From Streptomyces albus subsp. albus (lineage in GTDB: Bacteria > Actinomycetota > Actinomycetes > Streptomycetales > Streptomycetaceae): a stretch of DNA of 64,000 nucleotides. The DNA is taken from assembly GCF_000719865.1 (NCBI RefSeq), contig NZ_JOID01000017.1, positions 1 through 64,000 on the forward strand, given 5' to 3'. Position 1 is the stretch's first letter. Each line of letters opens with the position of its first letter. Positions 55,075-62,758 of the stretch are shown piece by piece. Made by a program: the position numbers and the translations under genes. The notes below the pieces were generated by a model. The model saw nothing but the letters and a program-made list of their open reading frames with translations. It was not told where the DNA came from and did no database searches.

Positions 55075-57750
55075 TCAGGTCCGTCCGGGGTCTGTGGGGC
55101 GCGGTGCGCCGTCGGCCGCCGCCGGTCCCGCCAGGAAGGGCAGGAAGTCCGGGCGGCCGTCCAGCGCCGCGCCGAGCGCGAGCAGCACACCGGCGTTACC
55201 GGTGGCCAGGTCCATCGACAGCCGGCGCAGCTGCTCACCGGGGAAGGCGATCTGCCCGCGGTAGGACAGGGCGTGCCAGTGGAGCCGGGCCAGATGGCGC
55301 TCCACGGCGCGGCCGGTCGCGTCGGCGCCGCTGTCGCCGCTCGCGCCGCTCCCGCCGCCCGCCCGCCGGGCGCGGAGCGCCGCGAGGGTGGCGAGGAGCC
55401 CGGCGCGGCCGCTGAAGAGGTGCGGCTCGATGGTGAACTCCGGCTCCGCCGCCCGGACGAGGGCCGGCAGGGCCTCCTCCAGCTCCGCGTCGGCGCGGTG
55501 TTCGAGGATCTCGGCCGCGACCAGGGCGATGCCCGCGCTGCCGACGTCCAGGTACGGCAGCAGACGGAAGCCGCCGTCCACCTGGAGGGAGCCGTCCTCG
55601 GATGCGCGGCACAGTGCCAGGTCCCGGTGCACGGCCCGCACGGCGAGGCCGAGCCAGGCCGGGTCGCCGGTGTCCTGGTGGAGGCGGAGGAAGAAGAGGG
55701 CGGGCCCGGACCAGCCGTGCAGCAGCCCCGCCCGGCTGCCCCGGCCCGGTCCGGCGCTGATGCCGGGGGCCGTGCCGGCGTCGACGGCCCCGGCGAGCCG
55801 GGCGGCCACGGCCAGGGCCCCGTCGCGGTGGGCGGCGGTGCCCGTGCGGGCGGCGAAGTGCAGCAGGTTGAGACCGATGCCCGACAGGCCCCGGTAGAGG
55901 CTCACCTCGCGGACGGCGCCGGGCGCCTCCCGGCTCCGGTCCAGCAGCCGCAGCGCGTCCTCGGTCCGCCCCAGGGTGTCGAGGACGTGGGCGATGCCGT
56001 GCGCGCCGTCGTAGAAGCCGGGGCCCAGGGAGTCGTCCCGGCGGGCTGCCTCCGCGAGCCAGTCCTCGTACTCGGACCAGCGGCCGCCGCCCGTGGTGTG
56101 CAGGGCCCAGAGGACGCCCGCGGCTCCGTAGGCGATGTTGAGGCCGTTGGTGTGGAACTGGCGCACGTCGCCGGGGAAGAGCCGGTCCCGGCGCTCGGGG
56201 GTGGCGCTGAGCAGGATCGCCTCGGCCATCGACTTGCGCACGGCGGGCCAGTCGGGCGCGTCCCCGTCCAGCCGGACCGGCGAGGGCTCGCGCAGCGCGG
56301 CCGGCACCCGGGCCAGGGCGTCCGCCGACGGGGCGAGTTCGCGCCGCACGGCGTCGAGTTCGCCCGGTTCGAGGGGGAAGGCGCGCTCGGCCGCGTCGGC
56401 GTAGCGGGCGGCGCGGGCCGGGTCCAGCTCGGAGAGCGCGGTGAGCGGGAAGAGCAGCCAGAGCCGCAGCGCGGCGAGCGCGTGGCGGTCGAGGGCGTAG
56501 CCGGTCAGGCCGGAGCCGGAAAAGCCGGGGTTGGCCAGGCCGAGGCGCCGCGCCTCGGCGGCGGGAACGGTCAGTTCGAAGTCGACCAGGGAGACCCGGA
56601 GTCCGTCGTCGCTCTCGTCGACCAGGATGTTGCCGGGGTGCAGGTCCCCGAAGACCATGCCGCGTTCGTGGACGGCGGTGACGAGGGCCTCGATCCGCTC
56701 GGCGACGGCCCGCGCCCGTTCCACGTGCGCCCGCAGGTCGGCGGCGGTGGGTGCGGCCTTGGTCAGCGGGTAGTGCCGGGCGAGCCAGCCGTGCAGGGTG
56801 TCGCCGGGTAAGTGCTCCACGGCGAGGAAGTGGTGCTCCCAGACCCGGTGGTGGCCGTAGAGCTCCGGGATGCCGGGGATGCCGGCCAGGCGCTCCAGGG
56901 CGGTGCGTTCGCGCTCCAGCCGCTCCACGGCGTCCCGGCCCCGGCCGTCGAGACCGGCGTGCGGGCGGGCCTCCTTCAGCACGGCCGGCCGGCCGTCGCG
57001 GTGCCGGGCGAGGTAGACGCCGCCGCCGTTGGAGAAGTGCAGGGCGCGCTCGACGGTGTACGGGAAGTCGTCCCCCGCGCCGGCCGTCCGCCGCGCCTGA
57101 AGGTGCGGGGCGAGGAACGCGGGCGGCTCGACCCAGTCCGGCACGGTGAACACCGGCCGCCGGTCGTCGGGCACCAGCACTCCGTCCGGCCGCTCGACCG
57201 CGGGCACCGGGGCGCCGTCCGGGCCGGTGCAGTACCGGCTGACGAAGGCCCCGTACCGCACGTGCAGCGGCCCGTCGCCCCAGCGCAGATCGGTGAGGAT
57301 GTACGGCCCGGACACCCCGGCCAGCCGCTCGGACAGCTCCTCCAGCGCGTGCCGGAGCTGCTCCTCTCCGTCGGGGTAGAGGGTGACGAGCTTGCCGCTG
57401 GCGGAGCGCGGCGCGTACTTGACGCCGTGGGCGGTGACGACGTCGCGGCTGCGCAGGAACTTGAACGGCACACCGCGGCCGGTGCAGTAGTCCCAGGCGG
57501 TCTCGATGATCCGCTGGGCGTTGTCGGGACGCCCGGAGATGTGGATCTTCCAGCCCTGGGCGGGCATCCGGTGGCCATCGGGGGTGTGGACCACCCAGAC
57601 GTCCCGCTCGCCGCGCCGCCAGCCCGCCGGGGCGGGGGCGTCGGTCAGCGGGAAGACGGAGGTGTCGTGCGCGGTGTGGCGGCTGCCGGTGTCGTAGAAG
57701 ACCGGGTCGGCCTGGCAGTACGCCTCGGGCTGCGGGCGCGTGGTCGTCAT
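55075..57750 (-). CDS. lanKC: Class III lanthionine synthetase LanKC
   Basis: An 891-residue three-domain enzyme. The N-terminal lyase part covers about residues 1-210. The kinase domain (about 230-480) has the Lys in AVLKEARPH, the catalytic loop MVFGDLHPGNILVD (about 363) and VDFEL in place of DFG. The LanC-like domain (about 520-890) has GFYDGAHGIAHVL and LLHGWSGPALF but lacks the zinc-binding Cys residues, which makes it class III, not class IV. It phosphorylates Ser, eliminates phosphate and forms lanthionine/labionin rings. A TTA codon is in frame at 56809-56811 (HLPGD), suggesting bldA control. The ATG overlaps the stop of the GNAT gene by four bases. Confidence 0.93.
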   Translation of the reverse strand: MTTTRPQPEAYCQADPVFYDTGSRHTAHDTSVFPLTDAPAPAGWRRGERDVWVVHTPDGHRMPAQGWKIHISGRPDNAQRIIETAWDYCTGRGVPFKFLRSRDVVTAHGVKYAPRSASGKLVTLYPDGEEQLRHALEELSERLAGVSGPYILTDLRWGDGPLHVRYGAFVSRYCTGPDGAPVPAVERPDGVLVPDDRRPVFTVPDWVEPPAFLAPHLQARRTAGAGDDFPYTVERALHFSNGGGVYLARHRDGRPAVLKEARPHAGLDGRGRDAVERLERERTALERLAGIPGIPELYGHHRVWEHHFLAVEHLPGDTLHGWLARHYPLTKAAPTAADLRAHVERARAVAERIEALVTAVHERGMVFGDLHPGNILVDESDDGLRVSLVDFELTVPAAEARRLGLANPGFSGSGLTGYALDRHALAALRLWLLFPLTALSELDPARAARYADAAERAFPLEPGELDAVRRELAPSADALARVPAALREPSPVRLDGDAPDWPAVRKSMAEAILLSATPERRDRLFPGDVRQFHTNGLNIAYGAAGVLWALHTTGGGRWSEYEDWLAEAARRDDSLGPGFYDGAHGIAHVLDTLGRTEDALRLLDRSREAPGAVREVSLYRGLSGIGLNLLHFAARTGTAAHRDGALAVAARLAGAVDAGTAPGISAGPGRGSRAGLLHGWSGPALFFLRLHQDTGDPAWLGLAVRAVHRDLALCRASEDGSLQVDGGFRLLPYLDVGSAGIALVAAEILEHRADAELEEALPALVRAAEPEFTIEPHLFSGRAGLLATLAALRARRAGGGSGASGDSGADATGRAVERHLARLHWHALSYRGQIAFPGEQLRRLSMDLATGNAGVLLALGAALDGRPDFLPFLAGPAAADGAPRPTDPGRT

Positions 57751-58580
57751 CGCAGGGACTCCCCGTTGACGGCCGGAGCGGCGGGGGCCGGGGCGGCGTG
57801 GGCGGGCGCGGCGGGGGCCGGGGCGGCACCGGAGACCGCGTCGGAGACGGCGCCGGTGAGCGCGGCCGCGGCCGCGGCGGCACCGGCTGTCCGGGCGGCC
57901 GTCCGGGCGGCCGCCTCCGCCTCCGCGTCCTCCAGCAGGATCTTGATGGAGGTCTCGGCCTGCGGCCGGCGCAGGTGGTCGCAGAGCACGGCGAGCGCCT
58001 CGGCCTTCGCGGACTCGGGGATGGCGTCGGGCCGGGTGAACCCGGGGGTCCGGCGGGCCTGCTCGTCCAGGGAGTCGTAGTACTCGTGGCGCAGCAGCGA
58101 CCAGACGGCGGCGTGGTGGTAGCGCCCGTCGAGGTACTGGTACTCGCGCAGGATGCCCTCCAGGACGAAGCCGGCCCGGGTGACCATGCGCAGCACGGAC
58201 TTGTTGTAGAGGGCGGTGGTGAACTGCATCCGGCGCGCGTTGCAGGCGTGGAAGAGGTGGTCGATCAGCAGGTCGAACGCCTCGGCGCCGAGTCCGCGCT
58301 GCCACATCGACGGGTCGCCGATCGCGCCGCCGATGACGTAGTTGCCGGCCGGGCCCTGGCGGCGGTAGTTGACGGTGCCGACGGTCGTGCCGTCGAGCGT
58401 GCGGACCGCGAACTGCCGTATCTCGCCGGAGTCGTTGTAGCGCTTGAGGTCCTCGGGGGTGACGAACTCGCCGGTGTCCCCGGTCAGCACGGCGGCCGGG
58501 GAGGCCGGTCCGAGCCATTCGGCGATCAGTTCGTAGTCGGCCTCGGTGGGCCTGACCAGGGTGACGCGCCTGCCCTTCAT
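57747..58580 (-). CDS. GNAT-family acyltransferase, probably acylates the lanthipeptide N terminus
   Basis: A 277-residue protein. The first 190 residues are a RimJ-like GNAT domain; the acyl-CoA/phosphopantetheine-binding motif is WQRGLGAEAF (about 93-102), and GFVLEGILREYQYLDGRYHH is the typical end. A helical part and a low-complexity Ala/Pro tail (APAPAAPAHAAPAPAAP) follow. A GNAT (GdvG) is known to join a polyketide acyl-ACP to the peptide in goadvionin, a lipolanthine. The same job here is inferred from its place between the ketosynthase and LanKC genes, with four-base overlaps on both sides. Confidence 0.85.
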   Translation of the reverse strand: MKGRRVTLVRPTEADYELIAEWLGPASPAAVLTGDTGEFVTPEDLKRYNDSGEIRQFAVRTLDGTTVGTVNYRRQGPAGNYVIGGAIGDPSMWQRGLGAEAFDLLIDHLFHACNARRMQFTTALYNKSVLRMVTRAGFVLEGILREYQYLDGRYHHAAVWSLLRHEYYDSLDEQARRTPGFTRPDAIPESAKAEALAVLCDHLRRPQAETSIKILLEDAEAEAAARTAARTAGAAAAAAALTGAVSDAVSGAAPAPAAPAHAAPAPAAPAVNGESLR

Positions 58581-59890
58581 CGCTTCCCTCCCGCGGCCTG
58601 TGCGGCCTGTGCGTTCTGTCCGTCCTCCGGGTGGGCGCGGACCACGAGGACCGCGTTGTGCCCGCCGAATCCGAAGGAGTTGCTCACCGCCACGCGCGTC
58701 GGCTGCCTCCGCGCGGTGTGCGGTACGTAGTCGAGTTCCGGGTCCAGCGGGTCGTCACAGTTGACGGTCGGCGGGAGGATCCCGGTGCGGACGGCCAGCA
58801 TCGAGGCGATCAGTTCGACCGCTCCGGCGGCCCCGATCATGTGCCCGGTCATGGACTTGACCGAGCTGATCGGGATGCGGGGGGCGTGCTCGCCGAAGAC
58901 CCCGCGGATCGCCTCGCTCTCGATCCGGTCGTTGAGCGGGGTGCTGGTGCCGTGGGCGCAGATGTAGTCCACCTCGCCGGGCTCCACCCCCGCGTCGTCG
59001 AGGGCGTCCACCAGGGCCTGCTTGACAGCCAGCCCCTCCGGGTGCGGATGGGTGGCGTGGTACGCGTCCGTGGTGGCTCCGTAGCCGGCCAGTTCGGCCA
59101 GCACGGCCGCCCCGCGCCGTTCCGCGTGCTCGGCGGACTCCAGGACGACGATGCCGGCGCCGGCCCCCATGACGAAGCCGTCGCGGGCCTTGTCGAAGGG
59201 GCGGCTGGCGAGTTGCGGGTGGTCGGCGCGCCGGGAGAGGGCGCCGACGTTGGCGGAGACCGCCAGGTCGAGGGGGTTCACCGCGTCGTCGGAGCCGCCG
59301 GCCAGCACTACGTCGGCGTAGCCGTCCCGGATCAGCCGCATGGCGTCGCCGATGCAGACGGCGCCCGTCGCGCAGGCCGCGACCACCGCGCCGGACGGCC
59401 CGCGGGCACCGAACCGGTTGGCGATCTCGACCGCGGCGCTGTCCGAGGAGCCGGCCGAGGCGAAGTAGGCGTTCATCCTGCGGCGGCCGCGGTCGCGCAG
59501 TTCCAGGACCGCGGTCCGGGTGAAGTGCCCGGCTCCGTACCCGCTGCCGACCAGGACGGCCGTCCGGGGCGCGAGCTCCTCGTCGATCTCCAGCTTGGCC
59601 TCGGCCATGGCCTCCTGGGCGGCGGCCAGGGCGAACTGGGCGAAGCGGTCGAGGCGCCGGGCGACCCTGTTGGGCATGTGGGCGCGGGGGTCAAAGCCGG
59701 TGACCTCCCCGGCGAAGCGGGTCGGCAGCTCGTCCTCGGGGTACCGGGTGATGACCCGGACGCCGCTGCGGCCGGCGGTGAGGGACTCCCAGAACTCGCC
59801 GGTCGTCAGACCGATCGGGGAGACGACTCCGGTACCGGTCACGACGACGCGCCGTCCGGGCGCCTCGCGTCGGAGCGGTGTCACGGTCAC
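58577..59890 (-). CDS. Beta-ketoacyl-ACP synthase II (FabF-like)
   Basis: A 437-residue condensing enzyme of normal KASII length. The active-site residues are complete: Cys173 in VAACATGAV, His in CAHGTSTPLND, Lys in SSVKSMTGHMIGA with the second His, and NSFGFGGHN near the end. It elongates acyl-ACP. It is the first gene of the minus-strand operon; the GTG at 59890 follows GGAAGGGGAC. Together with the 370-residue ketosynthase and ACP it forms a dedicated chain-building set. Confidence 0.92.
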   Translation of the reverse strand: MTVTPLRREAPGRRVVVTGTGVVSPIGLTTGEFWESLTAGRSGVRVITRYPEDELPTRFAGEVTGFDPRAHMPNRVARRLDRFAQFALAAAQEAMAEAKLEIDEELAPRTAVLVGSGYGAGHFTRTAVLELRDRGRRRMNAYFASAGSSDSAAVEIANRFGARGPSGAVVAACATGAVCIGDAMRLIRDGYADVVLAGGSDDAVNPLDLAVSANVGALSRRADHPQLASRPFDKARDGFVMGAGAGIVVLESAEHAERRGAAVLAELAGYGATTDAYHATHPHPEGLAVKQALVDALDDAGVEPGEVDYICAHGTSTPLNDRIESEAIRGVFGEHAPRIPISSVKSMTGHMIGAAGAVELIASMLAVRTGILPPTVNCDDPLDPELDYVPHTARRQPTRVAVSNSFGFGGHNAVLVVRAHPEDGQNAQAAQAAGGKR

Positions 59891-60076
59891 GCCTGTCCCC
59901 TTCCTCGAATGCCTCGATCGGCCGCCGGCTGCCCGGCACGGCTGAACATTGACACGGCCATCACGCCACTGTCAACAAATGTGACTCCTCATTGACGAAA
60001 CACAACCGTTCCTGTTCACTGAAGGCCGCACTGCCAGTCATGCGCAGGCGATTCACCATCGAGTCAAGGAGCCGGG
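59891..60076. promoter_or_regulatory. Divergent promoter region of the lanthipeptide operon and diiron gene
   Basis: A 186-base gap with an AT-rich part at 59945-60025. It holds ATTGACACGG at 59948, GTCAACAAATG at 59971, TGACTC at 59982-59987 and ATTGACGAAAC at 59991. These TGAC-type elements resemble those of the ligase/ketoreductase promoter, so one activator may control both. Confidence 0.45.
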
Positions 60077-61057
60077 ATGACCCGCTGGAGCACGCTGCTG
60101 CTCGACGAGGCGTCACTCGCCGAGATGCCGGACCTCCCTGTCGACCAGGTGCTGCGGCACGCGGATCTCGTCACCGCCGGACGCCCCAAGCCGCAGGCGC
60201 TCTACGAACGCTGGGAGCGGCAGCAGTGGTCGGCGCAGGCCATCGGGCTGGAGCGGGACCGGGAGGCCTTCGAGAAGGAGATCTCCCCCGCCGCCCGGCA
60301 GGCCCTCACCGACCAGATCGCCACCTTCATCACGGGCGAGTACACCGGGCTGGACCTCCTCGGACCCATCCTCACCGGAGCCCCGGAGGAGGTGGACCAC
60401 CTCTACCTCGGCACCCAGATCGCCGACGAGACCCGCCACACCCAGCTGATGCTGCGCTTCGGCGAGGAGCTGCTCGGCCTGGACCCCGACCCCAGGCGGA
60501 TGCTCGTCCAGGCGTGGAACATGGTCACGCCCTCGCACCGCGAGCTCAGCACCATCGAGGCCGAGGTCGTCAAGGAGCTCCAGGAGCACCCCTCGGACTA
60601 CCGCCGCTGGCTGCGCGCCGTGACCCTGTTCCACCTCATCACCGAGGGCGTGCTCGCCCTCGTCGGGCAGCGCGCCATCCTCAACCAGCTCCACGGGACG
60701 AAGGCGCTGCCCGGAGTCAAGGCCGGCTTCACCGCCATGTGCCGGGACGAGTCACGGCATGTCAGCTTCGGGCTCCACGCGCTCCGCCAGGGGGTGAAGG
60801 AGGGCTACGGCGACGACATCCGCGAAATGCTGGAGCTGAGCGCGCCGATCGCCCTCGGCATCGACCACGGCGACCGCCCGGAGGACCGCACCGGCGGTGA
60901 TCCGACCATGACGGACCTCAGCGTCCACAGCCTGCGCCGCCAGATCCATCTCATCGGCCTGGAGCGGGAGTTCGCCGATCACCTGATCGCGATCTCCTTC
61001 CGGGAGCCGGCCGCGGACGGGGACGAAGGCGAAGACGGGACCGCCGGGGCCGCCTGA
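60077..61057 (+). CDS. Ferritin-like diiron oxygenase (R2-like)
   Basis: A 326-residue helical protein with a full set of diiron ligands: Glu88, Glu118-x-x-His121 (DETRH), Glu190 and Glu225-x-x-His228 (DESRH). This is the pattern of ribonucleotide reductase R2-like oxidases and amine or alkane oxygenases. There is no paired R1 gene, so a tailoring role is likely, for example oxidation, N-oxygenation or desaturation of the acyl chain or of a starter unit; the substrate is not known. AAGGAG precedes the ATG. The ACP gene follows on the same strand. Confidence 0.85.
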   Translation: MTRWSTLLLDEASLAEMPDLPVDQVLRHADLVTAGRPKPQALYERWERQQWSAQAIGLERDREAFEKEISPAARQALTDQIATFITGEYTGLDLLGPILTGAPEEVDHLYLGTQIADETRHTQLMLRFGEELLGLDPDPRRMLVQAWNMVTPSHRELSTIEAEVVKELQEHPSDYRRWLRAVTLFHLITEGVLALVGQRAILNQLHGTKALPGVKAGFTAMCRDESRHVSFGLHALRQGVKEGYGDDIREMLELSAPIALGIDHGDRPEDRTGGDPTMTDLSVHSLRRQIHLIGLEREFADHLIAISFREPAADGDEGEDGTAGAA

Positions 61058-61207
61058 GCCCCGGGACCGCTGGGGAACCGGCGCGCCGGTTCCTCCTTCC
61101 GCCGCCCTCCGCAGGCGCCCCCACTCCCCTCCCCCGTCCCCCTGATCCGCGATCCGCCGATCCGCCGAGGCCCGTAACGGCCGAACTCACCGAAAGAAGG
61201 TCATCCC

Positions 61208-61450
61208 ATGACGCGTGAAGAAATCGTCGCCGGTCTCGCCGAGATCCTGAACGAGGTCGCCGACGTCGAGCCCTCCGAGGTCTCCGAGGAGAAGTCCTTC
61301 GTGGAGGAACTGGACGTCGACTCCCTCGCCATGGTGGAGATCATCGTGGCCACCGAGGAGCGGTTCGGCGTCAAGCTGCCCGAGGAGGAGCTGCGCGAAC
61401 TGCGCCTGGTCTCCGACGTGGTGGGCCGCGTCGAGAAGCAGCTCACCTGA
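61208..61450 (+). CDS. Acyl carrier protein
   Basis: An 80-residue ACP with the phosphopantetheine attachment site Ser39 in DVDSLAMV. It is acidic and four-helical with ordinary ACP length. It carries the growing acyl chain for the two ketosynthases, the reductases and, by inference, the GNAT that attaches the chain to the peptide. It follows the diiron gene by 150 bases and is closed by a perfect hairpin. Confidence 0.94.
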   Translation: MTREEIVAGLAEILNEVADVEPSEVSEEKSFVEELDVDSLAMVEIIVATEERFGVKLPEEELRELRLVSDVVGRVEKQLT

Positions 61451-61460
61451 GACGGCGGGT

Positions 61461-61494
61461 GGCGGCCCGGTGGATCGCGTTCCACCGGGCCGCC
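61461..61494 (+). terminator. Perfect 14-bp hairpin downstream of the ACP gene
   Basis: GGCGGCCCGGTGGA (61461-61474), loop TCGCGT, exact complement 61481-61494, ten bases past the ACP stop. Confidence 0.85.
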
Positions 61495-61645
61495 CCGCCC
61501 GTTCCGCCCACTCCGCCGGCCGGCACCGCGCTTCCGCGGGACCGGCCGGCTTCGTCGTGGGTCATCTCCTTCCCGGGCCACGGCCGCGGCGCGGCGTCCG
61601 GCACTCCGGCTCCGTACACCGGGTCCGGCGCCCGTACGAACGGCC

Positions 61646-61686
61646 GCGGGGCCCCGGGGAAGCCACCGGGCTCCCCGGGGCCCCGC
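61646..61686 (-). terminator. 15-bp hairpin downstream of the acyltransferase gene
   Basis: Arms 61646-61660 (GCGGGGCCCCGGGGA) and 61672-61686 pair exactly around an 11-base loop. It is oriented to end the minus-strand acyltransferase unit. Between it and the gene stop lies a CCCCGT-repeat stretch (about 61710-61740). Confidence 0.75.
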
Positions 61687-61753
61687 CCCGTCCGTCTCCG
61701 TCGTTGTGCCCCCGTCCCCGTCCCCGTCCCGTCCCCGTCTCGTCCCGGAAAGG

Positions 61754-62656
61754 TCAGGAGCCGAGCGCCCTCCGCGGAGTGATCACCTCGGTCGGGAACT
61801 CCCGGGCGGTGATCCGGGCGTACATGTTCCGCGGCCCCGGGATCCAGACCTGCTCGCCGCCCGCCGCGCGGATGCCGCGCAGCACCGTGCTCCAGTGCAC
61901 GGGCGTGGTCCAGCCGTCGAGCAGGTCGCGCCGGATCTCCTCGCCGTCCCGCAGCGTCCGCCCGTCGACGTCGGAGATGACGGGGATCCGGGCGGTCCGC
62001 CACTCCACGGTCCCGTACACCTCCCGGTCCAGCCGCTCCCGCAGCCCGGCGACGGCGGAGCAGTGCTCGGCCCGGTTCACCGTGTAGAAGGGGAAGCCGC
62101 CCTCCTCCCGCACCCGCTGTTCGAAGCGCTCCAGGGTCCGCAGGGAGGCGGACACCGCGTGCACCGAGGCGTCGAAGGCGACCGACAGTTCCATCCAGTC
62201 GCCCCCGGCGCGGAACTCCGCCACCAGCCGCTCCACCGTCTCCTGCGGCAGCCGGTAGAAGAAGTGGCAGCCCAGGGGCTCGTCGAGGGAGCCGAACCAG
62301 TCCTGCTCCACCACCACGCTGCGGGACATCAGGCGCAGCGCGTCGGGATAGCTGAGGGTGCCGGCCCAGACGGCCGCCATCACCTCGCCGTAGCTCTGGC
62401 CGCCGCACAGCTCCGGGGCGGTGCCGTACCGTTCCTCCGCCCAGTCGGCGAGGGCCAGCGCGAGGGCCATGAAGCCGCACTCGAAGACCTCCCACTCGTA
62501 GATGGAGGCGTCGCGGTAGGCCTCGAGCAGCGGGTAGCCGAGGACCTCGTCGGCCTCGGCGAAGCGCCGCTTGGCGTGCTCCTGGGTGGTCACGAAGCGT
62601 TCGATGGCGTCGTACCGGGTCGGGGTGAGCCCGGGGAAGAACAGCACCACGGACAT
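61754..62656 (-). CDS. ACP S-malonyltransferase-like acyltransferase
   Basis: A 300-residue acyltransferase of the FabD/AT fold. The nucleophile Ser88 is in GGQSYGEV (Gln replaces the usual His of GHSxG) and His198 in NRAEHCSAV is the second catalytic residue. The N-terminal FPGLTPTRYD is typical of stand-alone ATs. It loads malonyl or another extender on the ACP; the changed Ser motif leaves the unit uncertain. It lies 102 bases after the TPP-enzyme gene on the same strand. Confidence 0.85.
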   Translation of the reverse strand: MSVVLFFPGLTPTRYDAIERFVTTQEHAKRRFAEADEVLGYPLLEAYRDASIYEWEVFECGFMALALALADWAEERYGTAPELCGGQSYGEVMAAVWAGTLSYPDALRLMSRSVVVEQDWFGSLDEPLGCHFFYRLPQETVERLVAEFRAGGDWMELSVAFDASVHAVSASLRTLERFEQRVREEGGFPFYTVNRAEHCSAVAGLRERLDREVYGTVEWRTARIPVISDVDGRTLRDGEEIRRDLLDGWTTPVHWSTVLRGIRAAGGEQVWIPGPRNMYARITAREFPTEVITPRRALGS

Positions 62657-62758
62657 GCGTCATCTCTCTTCTCGTGGGTTGGGTCGGCCGTCGCTGCCAT
62701 CGGCCGCGGGACGCGCGGCGGGGCGCCGGCGCGCGGCGCCCCCGGTCCCGTGCGCGGC

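Noticed and set aside
55075..57750. Class IV synthetase (LanL) instead of class III
   Set aside because: The C-terminal cyclase domain has no zinc-binding Cys residues (HGWSG in place of CHG), which is the mark of class III.
55075..58518. LanKC reading frame extended upstream to 58518
   Set aside because: The extension lies over the GNAT gene in another frame; the ATG at 57750 overlaps the GNAT stop in the standard coupled form.
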